Assembly (NCBI GenBank): GCA_035293805.1
Contig: DATGMD010000046.1
Coordinates: 1-64,000, forward strand
DNA: 64,000 nt
Reading direction: 5' to 3'
Source of the DNA: JAJPHF01 sp035293805
GTDB taxonomy: Bacteria > Chloroflexota > UBA6077 > JAJPHF01
The notes under the pieces are model-generated. The model ran no database searches. It was given only the letters and a program-made list of their open reading frames with translations, and was not told the DNA's origin. Each line of letters starts with the position of its first letter. The stretch's first letter is position 1. The position numbers and the translations under genes are program-made. This document shows positions 40,166 through 47,908 of this stretch, piece by piece.

Positions 40166-41284
40166 ATGGCCGTGGAGCCCCTTAGCCGCGCGGATGAGAT
40201 GAACGCCTTCTACGCGGAGATCAACCCGAAGGGCTTGGACGCGCTCTGGCGCCACGAGGGCGCCCCGGGCAGCGGCGGGCCGCGCGCCCCCTATGCGCCC
40301 TACCGCTGGCGCTGGTCGATGGTGCGTCCGTACATGCAGCGGACGGCCGAGCTGGTGCGGCCGGGCGCGAATGCCGAGCGGCGGGTGCTGACGCTGAACA
40401 ACCCCACGGCGCAGCCGATGCAGTCGACGACCCACACGATCTCGGCGGCGGTGCAGCTTGTGCTGCCGGGGGAGCGGGCGCCGTCGCACCGCCACACGAT
40501 GGCGGCGATCCGCTGGGTGCTGGAGGGCGACGGGGCGATGACGTTCGTGGACGGCGAGCCGTGCTCGATGCACCCGGGCGACCTGATCCTCACCCCCGCC
40601 TGGTGCTGGCACGGGCACCTGAACGAGACCAGCTCGCCGATGCTATGGATGGACAGCCTGGACGTGCCGCTGGTGCGCACGCTGCGCGCCGCGCTGTACG
40701 AGGAGTATCCGGGCGACTTCCAGGAGACGACGCGGCAGACCGACGAGTCGCTGAGCCGCTTTGGGGCCGGCCACCTGCGGCCGGTCTGGGACCGCGCGGC
40801 GAGCCCCGTCTCGCCGCTGCTGTCGTTCCCCTGGACGCAGACCGAGCGCGCGCTGCACGACCTGGCGCGCGTGGAGGCGAGCCCCTACGACGACGTGGCG
40901 TTCCAGTTCACGAACCCGTCCACCGGCGGCCACGTGCTGCCGACGATCGGCTGCTGGGTGCAGATGCTGCGGCCGGGCGTCCACACGCAGGCGCACCGCC
41001 AGAACACGGTGGCCGTGTACCAGGTGTTCCGCGGCCGCGGCGCGACGATCGTGGACGGGGTGCAGATCGACTGGGAGCAGGGCGACTTCCTGGCGCTGCC
41101 GCCGTGGGCCTGGCACGAGCACGTGAACGGCTCGTCGAGCGAGGAGGCGATCCTGTTCTCGACGAACGACATTCCCCTGTACGAGGCGATCAACCTGTAC
41201 CGCGAGGAGCCGTACACGGAGCACGGCGGGCACCAGCCGGTCGTCGCCAGCTACGAAGACCGCTACGAGCGGGCCTCGGTCTAG
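40166..41284 (+). CDS. Bicupin dioxygenase, gentisate 1,2-dioxygenase-like (372 aa)
   Basis: ATG 40166 has GGAGG 7 nt upstream. Two cupin domains are visible. The first has PSHRHTMAAIRWVLEGDGA and WCWHGHLNE, supplying the His-x-His and third His that hold Fe(II). The second has HTQAHRQNTVAVYQVFRGRG and WAWHEHVNG. This layout is that of gentisate 1,2-dioxygenase and 1-hydroxy-2-naphthoate dioxygenase, which cleave the ring between the hydroxyl and carboxyl carbons. No maleylpyruvate isomerase or hydrolase gene is adjacent, so the substrate is uncertain. A bidirectional hairpin follows. Confidence 0.8.
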   Translation: MAVEPLSRADEMNAFYAEINPKGLDALWRHEGAPGSGGPRAPYAPYRWRWSMVRPYMQRTAELVRPGANAERRVLTLNNPTAQPMQSTTHTISAAVQLVLPGERAPSHRHTMAAIRWVLEGDGAMTFVDGEPCSMHPGDLILTPAWCWHGHLNETSSPMLWMDSLDVPLVRTLRAALYEEYPGDFQETTRQTDESLSRFGAGHLRPVWDRAASPVSPLLSFPWTQTERALHDLARVEASPYDDVAFQFTNPSTGGHVLPTIGCWVQMLRPGVHTQAHRQNTVAVYQVFRGRGATIVDGVQIDWEQGDFLALPPWAWHEHVNGSSSEEAILFSTNDIPLYEAINLYREEPYTEHGGHQPVVASYEDRYERASV

Positions 41285-41308
41285 CTCCACCACTCCACGT
41301 CGCACTCG

Positions 41309-41334
41309 CGGGGGCGCCCAGCCGGGCGCCCCCG
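41309..41334. terminator. Bidirectional hairpin terminator
   Basis: CGGGGGCGCCC (41309-41319), AGCC, GGGCGCCCCCG (41324-41334) form a perfect 11-bp stem between two convergent genes (cupin and dimethylformamidase-like). No T tract on either side. Confidence 0.6.
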
Positions 41335-41371
41335 CCGCGTGTCCCGCGCCCGTCCGCGCGTGGTGGGGCGC

Positions 41372-43411
41372 TTACTGCACGGGCGGGAAGGCGTTGGGGC
41401 CGCCGCCGACGAAGGTCGGCCAGTTGCCACAGGCGGTGAGTACCGTCATCGGGACGGTCACGGCTTGGCCGCCGGACGAGCGGCGCACGGTGAAGCTGTA
41501 CTGGAACGTACCCGGCGGCATGGCGACCGTGGCGTTGCCGGTGATGCCGATCAGCGGGCCAGCGTCGATCAGCGCGTTGGTCGCGTTGCCGAACTGGATG
41601 CCTTCCAGGTAGTCGTGGGCCGCGGTCGACGTGCCGACGTTCACGGTGAGCCGGCCGGGACTGCTCGCGGCGGTGGTCACGCTCACCGGCGGGCGCGGGC
41701 TGCAAACGGGCTGCGGCGAGGGCGTGGCTGTCGGGGGCGGGGTGCTCGTCGGGCCGCGCGTCGGCGTACGCGTGGGCGGCACGAGCGTCGCGGTGGGCGG
41801 CACGGGCGTCGGCGATGGCGGCGGAGGCGCGGTGCCGATCATCCCGTTCAGCACGTTGCGCACGATCTGCTGGGCGCGCGCGTCCGCGCCGTGGCTCTGG
41901 TAGGCGTTGTCGTCCACCTTCCAGGGGAAGTAGTTCGTGCCGGCGGAGAAGACGTAGGCGCCGCTGGCGGCCTGGTAGATCGTGGCGTTCGCCGTGGAGT
42001 GGACGCCGTCGCTGTCGATCACGGGCGAGGCGGCCAGCACCTGCACGCTGGGGGGCGTCAGGCCGTTGTTCCAGACTTTGTCGTACTCGTAGCCGATCAG
42101 CCCGGGGATCGACTGCCCGTTCTGCAGGCCGGTACTCGTGTAGACCCAGTGGCTGGCGTTCGCCACGACCCAGGGGAAGCTCGAGCCGTAGTCGAACAGC
42201 GACTCGAACATGACGCCCAGCAGTGCGTTCTCCGGCTGGTTGACGGGCGCCAGGCGCCACTGCGTCGTGTCCAGGCCCGGGTTCGTCGCCGCGATGGGGT
42301 CCACGGGCGGGCCGTTGTCGGGATCGTCCTTGTAGCAGACGATGACGCGGTTAGGCACGCCGCTGGCCGACGGCTCGAAGCGAATCTGCCAGTAGACGTT
42401 GTTCGAGTCGAAGAACGCCAGGTGCTTGCCGGCGTCGCGCGCCGCGGTGATGTTGTCGCGCATGGGCTTCGACCAGTATTCGTCGTGCCAGTCGGACAGA
42501 AAGACCTTGCGGCCGCTGAGGAGGCCGGGGTTGGCCTGCACGTCCACGCTGGTGGCGTAGGTGACGTTGTAGCCCTGGGACTCCAGGAAGCGGATCATGT
42601 TGTAGTCGCCGTCGAAGAACATGCCGGCGCCGCCCCAATCGGCGTAGGGGCGGTCGTACGAGACTTTGTAGGCGCGGCCGCCCGTCGACTGGTAGTCGTA
42701 GAGGCTCTTGCCGCCCCAGTTGTTGTACGCCTGGTAGGTGTTCGTGGCGACCTGGTAGAGGATGTCGGCCTGCTGGCCGTCGTCGCGCAGCACGAAGTCG
42801 ATGTAGCCGTCGTCGCAGTTGGGCGTGGTGAGCTTCACCAGGTAGAAGCCGCTGACCCAGCTGGCGTCGGTCTGGAGCGTGTAGGACGTGGCCCAGTTGG
42901 CGGCGACGGTGCCGTAGCCGTCGGGCGGCGGCACGGGCTGGTTCTGGCCGGGCAGGTTGGGCACGGTTAGCTTCAGGCTCGACCCGGTGCCGCCATACCA
43001 GCCCATCCGGTAGACGCTCAGCGAGTAGCTCGGCTGGGCCGTGCTGACCATGAAGCGAATGCTGCCGCCGCGGTTGATGCTGGCCTGGTCGGCGTAGCCG
43101 CGCAGGCAGGTGTCGACCCACGGCGAGGTTACGGCGTCGCTGGTGGCGGGGGCGCCGGGCCAGCCCGAGCGGGGCCGCTCGGTGCGCCGGACGGGGGCGC
43201 GCGCGGCGGCCGCGCGGTCGAGCGTGGGGGATTGCCAGCTGGTGGTGCCGGGGCGCTGGTTCTCCGCGACGATGGGGCCGCTCTGCGCGGGCGGCGGCAG
43301 GCCAACCTGCGCGGGCGGGCTCGGCGGGCCGCCGGTCGTGGCGTCGACGGTCGTCCCGAGCAGCGGGAGCGCCAGGGCGATCGCCAGCAGCCAGTAGACG
43401 AGCGGTTGCAC
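41372..43411 (-). CDS. Secreted N,N-dimethylformamidase large-subunit-like protein (679 aa)
   Basis: GTG 43411 has GGGGAGGGGAG upstream. A signal peptide (VYWLLAIALALPLLGTTVDA) is followed by a domain matching the large subunit of N,N-dimethylformamidase: FMVSTAQPSYSLSVYRMGWY, NTYQAYNNWGGKSLYDY, VSYDRPYADWGGAGMFFDGD, FLSDWHDEYWSKPMRDN and HLAFFDSNNVYWQIRFE. After about residue 540 comes a Pro/Thr linker and a C-terminal beta-sandwich (LTVNVGTSTAAHDYLEGIQF, TFQYSFTVRR). Characterised DMFases are cytoplasmic. A signal peptide and add-on domain suggest an extracellular relative with other substrates. Amidase activity is unproven. Confidence 0.8.
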   Translation of the reverse strand: MQPLVYWLLAIALALPLLGTTVDATTGGPPSPPAQVGLPPPAQSGPIVAENQRPGTTSWQSPTLDRAAAARAPVRRTERPRSGWPGAPATSDAVTSPWVDTCLRGYADQASINRGGSIRFMVSTAQPSYSLSVYRMGWYGGTGSSLKLTVPNLPGQNQPVPPPDGYGTVAANWATSYTLQTDASWVSGFYLVKLTTPNCDDGYIDFVLRDDGQQADILYQVATNTYQAYNNWGGKSLYDYQSTGGRAYKVSYDRPYADWGGAGMFFDGDYNMIRFLESQGYNVTYATSVDVQANPGLLSGRKVFLSDWHDEYWSKPMRDNITAARDAGKHLAFFDSNNVYWQIRFEPSASGVPNRVIVCYKDDPDNGPPVDPIAATNPGLDTTQWRLAPVNQPENALLGVMFESLFDYGSSFPWVVANASHWVYTSTGLQNGQSIPGLIGYEYDKVWNNGLTPPSVQVLAASPVIDSDGVHSTANATIYQAASGAYVFSAGTNYFPWKVDDNAYQSHGADARAQQIVRNVLNGMIGTAPPPPSPTPVPPTATLVPPTRTPTRGPTSTPPPTATPSPQPVCSPRPPVSVTTAASSPGRLTVNVGTSTAAHDYLEGIQFGNATNALIDAGPLIGITGNATVAMPPGTFQYSFTVRRSSGGQAVTVPMTVLTACGNWPTFVGGGPNAFPPVQ

Positions 43412-43773
43412 GGCTCCCCTCCCCTCACACGCCGCCCGCGCATCCCTTTGGCCGCCGTGTCGTCAGCGCCGGCCCCCGCAGCCGCTGGCACGCGCGTGGT
43501 CGTGCGCGGATCCGGGCCGGGGGCTTACGATGCCTATCGGCGCAGGAGTGTCGAGGCGCTCGGCCGACGCTGAAACTGTCCCCATTGTCGTTTGGCGGGC
43601 GGCCGCGAGTCAATTTCACGGCGCGGCGCGCGGTGGGCGCGGGCCGGCTGCGGCGGCGGGGATTGACAGCGCGGCGCGCGGGTGTCATTCTGGCCGGCGA
43701 CGGCTGCCGGCTGGAACCGCGCGGCGAGCCCGCGGTGCGGGCCGCGAGCGGGCGGGGAGGAGGTTCACGGCGA
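43412..43773. other. Divergent intergenic region between DMFase-like and tenA genes
   Basis: A 362-bp gap of very GC-rich DNA. The only clear signal is the promoter at 43663-43691 facing tenA. No thiamine-pyrophosphate riboswitch core (CTGAGA and its partner) was found before tenA. Confidence 0.5.
43663..43691 (+). promoter_or_regulatory. Candidate promoter for tenA
   Basis: A perfect TTGACA (43663-43668), a 17-bp spacer and CATTCT (43686-43691), which is a weak -10. It lies about 80 bp before the tenA start. Confidence 0.4.
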
Positions 43774-44445
43774 GTGAGCGCGCGCTTCAGCGACCACCTG
43801 CGGGCGCTGGCCGAGCCGATCTGGCGTGCCCAGCACGAGCATCCGTTCGTGCGCGGCATCGGCGACGGCACGCTGGCGGCGGACCGCTTCGGCCACTGGA
43901 TTGGGCAGGACTATCGCTTTCTGATCGAGTACTGCCGCCTGTTCGGCCTGGCCGCGGCCCGTGCGCCCGATCTCGCCACCATCGGGCGCTTCGCCGACCT
44001 GCTGCACGCGACGGCGCACGGCGAGATGGCGCTGCACCGCGCCTACGCGGCGGAGTGCGGCGTGGACGCCGCGGCGCTGGAGCGCACGGTGCCGGGGCCG
44101 ACGACGCGCGCCTACACGGACTTTCTGCTGCGCGTGGCCACGACGGAGGACTTCGCGGTGCTGGTGGCGGCGCTGCTGCCGTGCATGTGGGGCTTCAGCG
44201 AGATCGGCCAGACGCTGGCGGCGCGCGGCGCGCCGTCGCCGCAGCCCTACGCCCGGTGGATCGCCACCTACGCGGATGCCGAGTTCGCCGCGCTGGCGGC
44301 CTGGTGCCGCGACCTGCTCGACCGGCTGGCCGACGGCGCCTCGCCCGCCCAGCGGCAGGCGATGGAGGCCGCGTTCCTCACCTCGAGCCGTTACGAGTAC
44401 CTGTTCTGGGATGCCTCGTACCGGCTCGAGACGTGGCCGGTGTGA
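43774..44445 (+). CDS. tenA: TenA family protein, thiaminase II (223 aa)
   Basis: GTG 43774 follows GGGAGGAGG; the frame is open further upstream but lacks protein-like sequence. The all-helical TenA fold shows PIWRAQHEHPFVRGIGDGTL, FGHWIGQDYRFLIEYCRLF, LLPCMWGFSEIGQTLA and SSRYEYLFWDASYRLE. The Cys in LLPCMWGFSEIG matches the catalytic cysteine of Bacillus TenA, and the Glu of YEYLFWD its acid. The enzyme hydrolyses aminopyrimidines to HMP for thiamine salvage. No other thiamine gene is nearby. Some NMT1/THI5-like binding proteins carry thiamine pyrimidines, but a link with those here is speculative. Confidence 0.85.
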   Translation: MSARFSDHLRALAEPIWRAQHEHPFVRGIGDGTLAADRFGHWIGQDYRFLIEYCRLFGLAAARAPDLATIGRFADLLHATAHGEMALHRAYAAECGVDAAALERTVPGPTTRAYTDFLLRVATTEDFAVLVAALLPCMWGFSEIGQTLAARGAPSPQPYARWIATYADAEFAALAAWCRDLLDRLADGASPAQRQAMEAAFLTSSRYEYLFWDASYRLETWPV

Positions 44446-44503
44446 GCCGGGCGTCCCGAACCATCGCGCCCCGCACCGCGCCTCGCCGGGCGCGCGGCGC
44501 CAA

Positions 44504-44532
44504 TAGACAGCGTGCCGACGCGATGCTACACT
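44504..44532 (+). promoter_or_regulatory. Candidate promoter leading into palindromic element 3
   Basis: TAGACA (44504-44509), a 17-bp spacer and TACACT (44527-44532). The -10 touches the left end of element 3, so transcripts toward the cupredoxin gene would begin inside the element. Confidence 0.5.
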
Positions 44533-44604
44533 AGGCCCTCGACCAGGTTGGTGGGTATGTTGGGCGCCGCCCAACATACCCACCAACCTGGTCTGGCAGC
44601 TTAG
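44531..44604. repeat. 74-bp palindromic element, copy 3
   Basis: The ends are CTAGGCCCTCG and GGCAGCTTAG. The arms are a perfect 24 bp (44542-44565 and 44569-44592) around a GCC loop, with core GGTGGGTATGTTGGGC. The arm sequence differs from copies 1 and 2 but pairs fully. It lies in the probable leader of the cupredoxin gene. Confidence 0.85.
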
Positions 44605-44673
44605 GCGACGCCCGGAGCCCGCGGTGAGGCTCACTCTGGCCTTCGGCCACTACTCATATCGCGAGGAGGGGAC

Positions 44674-45762
44674 GTGATCGGACTCGTAGGCTCGCTGGCC
44701 AGCATTGCCCTAGCCGGCGCGGTCGCCGCACAGAGCTGGCTCGGCGCGCTCCAGACCAGCGCGCAGGTGCCCCCGGGATCCGGCCAGGCGCAGGCGCCGA
44801 GCCAGCAGCCCACACCGCAGGGGAGCCCCGTCATCACGGTCGAGGCGGGTGCGTTCGATCCCGCCACGCAGGCCGAGGTGCAGGAGTTCCTGCCGCGCAC
44901 GGTGCGGGTGCCGGTCGGCGGCGCGATCCACTGGCGCATCAACGGCTTCCACAACGTGGCCTTCCCGTCGGGTACCACGCCGCCGGAGCTGATCCTGCCG
45001 GTGCCCGGTACGTCCGACGCGCAGGTCAACCCGTTGATCGCCTTCCCCGTGCAGCCCGCGCCGACTTATGATGGCACGGCCTACTTCAACTCCGGCCTGC
45101 CGCAGCCCGACCAGCAGCACTTCGAGTGGACGCTGACCTTCTCCAAGCCGGGCGCGTACGCGTACCTGTGCAGCATCCACCCGAACATGCAGGCGTTCGT
45201 GGTCGTCGAGCCGGCGGGCACCGCCGTGCCGACGCAGGACGACGTAACGGCCCAGGGGCAGCGGGAGACGCAGCAGTACATTGCCGAGGCGCAGACCGCC
45301 GTCCAGCGCCAGCAGGCGGCCGTGCCGACCGCCGCGACCGACGGCACGTGGACGGTGTCGATGGACGCGCCGGCGAGCACGCACTTCGCGCTCCAGCGCT
45401 TCTTTCCGCAGAACCTGACGATCCAGGTGGGCGATACCGTGCGCTGGGTGAACCCCTCGCTCGCCGAGCCCCATACTGTGACGTTCCGCGCCGGGGCGCC
45501 GCGCGAGTCGGAGTTCCTCCCCACGCCGCAGCCGACCGGGCCACCGCTGATCCTGGGTAACCCGCGCGTGCTCGCGCCGGTCACGCCACCCAGCCCGTAT
45601 GATGGCCAGAGCTACGCCAATTCGGGGTTCCTGGGCGAGGGCTTCCCCTTCGGCCGCGAGTTCCGCCTCACCTTCTCGCAGCCCGGCACCTACCAGTACG
45701 TCTGCGTGCTGCACGAGGACCTGGGCATGTCCGGGTTCATCACGGTGGCGCCGCGGTCCTAG
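44674..45762 (+). CDS. Secreted double-cupredoxin (plastocyanin-like) protein (362 aa)
   Basis: GTG 44674 follows GAGGAGGGG. A signal-like N-terminus (GLVGSLASIALAGAVAAQSW) precedes two plastocyanin-like domains. The first has WRINGFHNVAFPSG and YLCSIHPNMQAFVVVEP, giving His, Cys, His and Met ligands of a type 1 copper site. The second has PSLAEPHTVTFRAG and YVCVLHEDLGMSGFITV, again His, Cys, His, Met. A Gln/Ala-rich helix joins them. Such proteins carry electrons or bind copper outside the cell. The closest redox genes are the cox cluster 6 kb away. Confidence 0.85.
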   Translation: MIGLVGSLASIALAGAVAAQSWLGALQTSAQVPPGSGQAQAPSQQPTPQGSPVITVEAGAFDPATQAEVQEFLPRTVRVPVGGAIHWRINGFHNVAFPSGTTPPELILPVPGTSDAQVNPLIAFPVQPAPTYDGTAYFNSGLPQPDQQHFEWTLTFSKPGAYAYLCSIHPNMQAFVVVEPAGTAVPTQDDVTAQGQRETQQYIAEAQTAVQRQQAAVPTAATDGTWTVSMDAPASTHFALQRFFPQNLTIQVGDTVRWVNPSLAEPHTVTFRAGAPRESEFLPTPQPTGPPLILGNPRVLAPVTPPSPYDGQSYANSGFLGEGFPFGREFRLTFSQPGTYQYVCVLHEDLGMSGFITVAPRS

Positions 45763-45879
45763 CCGCCGGGGTGGGCTTGCTGGCCGGAGCCGTCTGGGCC
45801 GCGCGGCCTAGCCGGCTCCATGAATTCGCTGAAGGAAAATTGGCCGCTCCGCCCGGGTGCGGCCGCGGGGGGAGAAGGA

Positions 45880-46596
45880 GTGGTGGCTATCGGCGTGTCG
45901 GCGGGCTCGATCGCGACGGCGGTGAAAGGCTCGTTCACCTCCTGCCTGGGCGACGTCGTGTTCGGCATGGAAGATGGCGCGGTGTCGATCTTCGGGCTGG
46001 TGTTCGGCGTGGCGGCCAGCGCCAACGACGGCCAGGTGGTGCTGCTGGCGGGGGCGACGGGCGCGGCGGCCGCCGCCGTGTCGATGATGGCCGGCGACTA
46101 CCTGGAGACGATCTCGGTGCGCGACACGGCCCAGGCCCGGCTGGCCCGCGAGCAGGCGGCGATCGCCCGGCACCCCGAGCAGAAGCAGCAGGAGATCGCG
46201 GCGACGCTGCGCCGGGCCGGCCTGAGCGAGGACGAGGTGGGGCAGGTGGTCGGCGTGCTGACCCGCCACCCGAGCCGGCTGCTGAGCGTGCTGATGGCGT
46301 TCGACCCGCACCTGGGCAACGACGCCGCGGCGAACCCTTGGTCGCACGCCCTCTGGATGTTTGGCGCCGACATCTTCGCGGCGGCGACGCCCGTCCTGCC
46401 GTTCGTGTTCTTCCCTATCGACACCGCGCGGTCCGTGTCATTGGGTATCACCACGCTGCTCCTGCTGCTGCTCGGCGTGGGCCGGGGCGTGATCGCGCAC
46501 CGTAACGTGGCGCGCACGGCGCTGGAGACGCTCGGCGTGGCGACGGCCGCGGCGGTCGCCGGCGTGCTCATCGGACGGCTGGTCGGCGGCGGCTGA
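45880..46596 (+). CDS. VIT1/CCC1-type iron or manganese transporter (about 238 aa)
   Basis: GTG 45880 or 45883 follows GGAGAAGG; an ATG at 45820 is in frame but has no ribosome-binding site. Membrane helices include DVVFGMEDGAVSIFGLVFGV, GATGAAAAAVSMMAGDYLET and SLGITTLLLLLLGVGRGVIA. The DGAVSIFGLVFG and AVSMMAGDYLE motifs are those of the VIT1/CCC1 family. A cytoplasmic helical insert (REQAAIARHPEQKQQEIAAT) carries Glu residues likely to bind metal. Bacterial members export or store Fe(II)/Mn(II). Confidence 0.85.
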   Translation: MVAIGVSAGSIATAVKGSFTSCLGDVVFGMEDGAVSIFGLVFGVAASANDGQVVLLAGATGAAAAAVSMMAGDYLETISVRDTAQARLAREQAAIARHPEQKQQEIAATLRRAGLSEDEVGQVVGVLTRHPSRLLSVLMAFDPHLGNDAAANPWSHALWMFGADIFAAATPVLPFVFFPIDTARSVSLGITTLLLLLLGVGRGVIAHRNVARTALETLGVATAAAVAGVLIGRLVGGG

Positions 46597-46639
46597 GGGC
46601 GGCCCGCGGGGACATCGGCTGGCCGCTCACCCGGCCGGG

Positions 46640-47458
46640 CTAGGACGGCGCGGTCGCGGGATGGGAGCGCGGCACGACTTGCGCCAGGCGCCCCACGACC
46701 ACCTGCCGGTGCGTGTAGTCGTGGGTACGCAGGTCGAAGGTGCCCGCGCAGGTGTAGAGGGTCAGTCGCGGCTCGGGCGTGGGCTGGAGGAAGCCGCGGT
46801 CGTCGTTGCGGACGATGCGCGTGTCGGCGACGACCCAGTCGAAGCGGTAGCTCGCCGTGTAGACGTAGACCACGTCGCCGGGCCGTAGCTCGTGCAGCCG
46901 CGCGAACACGTGGCCCGCGTTGATCGTCTCCAGGTGGCCGTTGTAGACGCTGTTGCCGGGCTGGCCGGGATTGGCCGAGTCGGCGTGATGGCCGACGTCG
47001 AAGGACGGCACCTGGTACTCGCCCCCCTGGAGCCCCACGTCCATCACCGACGAATCGACGCCGATGCGGGGAATGCTCATCCAGGTCGCGCGTTCGCCCA
47101 GCGCCTTGGTGGCCGCCAGACGGAGGCCGCGGTTGGCGCCGTCGCTGGCCGTGCCCCCGACGGCCGCGTCATCCCAACGGGCGGGCAAGTCCTCGTGCGG
47201 CCCGGGCGGGCGCTGCACGAGGTGCTGTTGCTCCTGCCACTGCGCGTAGAGCAAGGTGGCCGCGCCCCCGAGCAGCGCCACCAGCCCAAGGGCCAGGAGC
47301 GCCGTCGCCATCAGCCTGCGGCCGCACCGTCCGACGCCGGGGCGCCCGCCGGCACGCCGGCGCCCCGGCATGGGGCGCGCGGCGACGCGCATCGCGCGGG
47401 GGCGCCCGCTGCCCGGGGGCTTTGGCGGCACGAGTGCCCTCGGCTCCAGGGGGGCCAT
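46640..47458 (-). CDS. Sortase, class D/E/F type (272 aa)
   Basis: ATG 47458 has a G-rich ribosome-binding stretch just upstream; ATG 47674 is an in-frame alternative without one. The Pro/Arg-rich N-terminus is cytoplasmic, then a membrane helix (ATALLALGLVALLGGAATLL). The sortase domain begins at ATWMSIPRIGVDSSVMDVGL. Catalytic His is in NSVYNGHLETINAG, Cys in LTLYTCAGTFD and Arg in YTHRQVVVGRL. It would join surface proteins to the envelope by cutting a C-terminal signal. Divergent from a surface-protein gene whose tail could be its substrate. Confidence 0.85.
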   Translation of the reverse strand: MAPLEPRALVPPKPPGSGRPRAMRVAARPMPGRRRAGGRPGVGRCGRRLMATALLALGLVALLGGAATLLYAQWQEQQHLVQRPPGPHEDLPARWDDAAVGGTASDGANRGLRLAATKALGERATWMSIPRIGVDSSVMDVGLQGGEYQVPSFDVGHHADSANPGQPGNSVYNGHLETINAGHVFARLHELRPGDVVYVYTASYRFDWVVADTRIVRNDDRGFLQPTPEPRLTLYTCAGTFDLRTHDYTHRQVVVGRLAQVVPRSHPATAPS

Positions 47459-47908
47459 GTCCCCCCCGCCGCGCGGCTCGGTAGCGAGCGCGCTGGGGTC
47501 TGGCGCGCGCCCGCCCCAGCGGCCGCCCGGCGCGGCGTGCTCGAGCCACGCCGTCCAGGCGCCCGCCCCGGCCGGGCGGGACGGCGGGACGGCCGAGGCG
47601 GGCGGTGCGTCGTCAGGGCCGCGCGGGGCGGGCGAAGCCGACCCGCGGCCGGTGGGCGGTGTTGCGCACTGCATGTCTACAGCCAGTGTGCGGGCCCCCG
47701 AGCGCGAATGGGCGGGCTTGTAACTCCTTTGTGCGACCCGCGTCACACTCGCCGTCGGGCGCTTACAGAGTCGATACGACCCGCGCCGCGCCGGCTGGGC
47801 TTCGCTACGATTCATGGCGTCGGCCGCTTACCGCGTGGCGGCGGTTCGCGCGCCCCCGCGACGCGTCCCGGCACGACGCCACATCCCAGAGGAGGCGCAT
47901 CCACGTCG
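47459..47908. other. Divergent region between sortase and surface-protein genes
   Basis: A 450-bp gap. It contains the longer in-frame extension of the sortase (to 47674 and beyond), Pro-rich and of doubtful reality, and an AT-richer patch near 47710-47780 that probably holds promoters for both genes. No certain -35/-10 pair could be named. Confidence 0.4.

Noticed and set aside
43412..43773. TPP riboswitch before tenA
   Set aside because: I looked for the CTGAGA core and its partner sequences and did not find them.
27895..44604. Calling the palindromic elements Rho-independent terminators
   Set aside because: No T tract on either side, conserved ends beyond the stem, and one copy sits at a promoter rather than after a gene.
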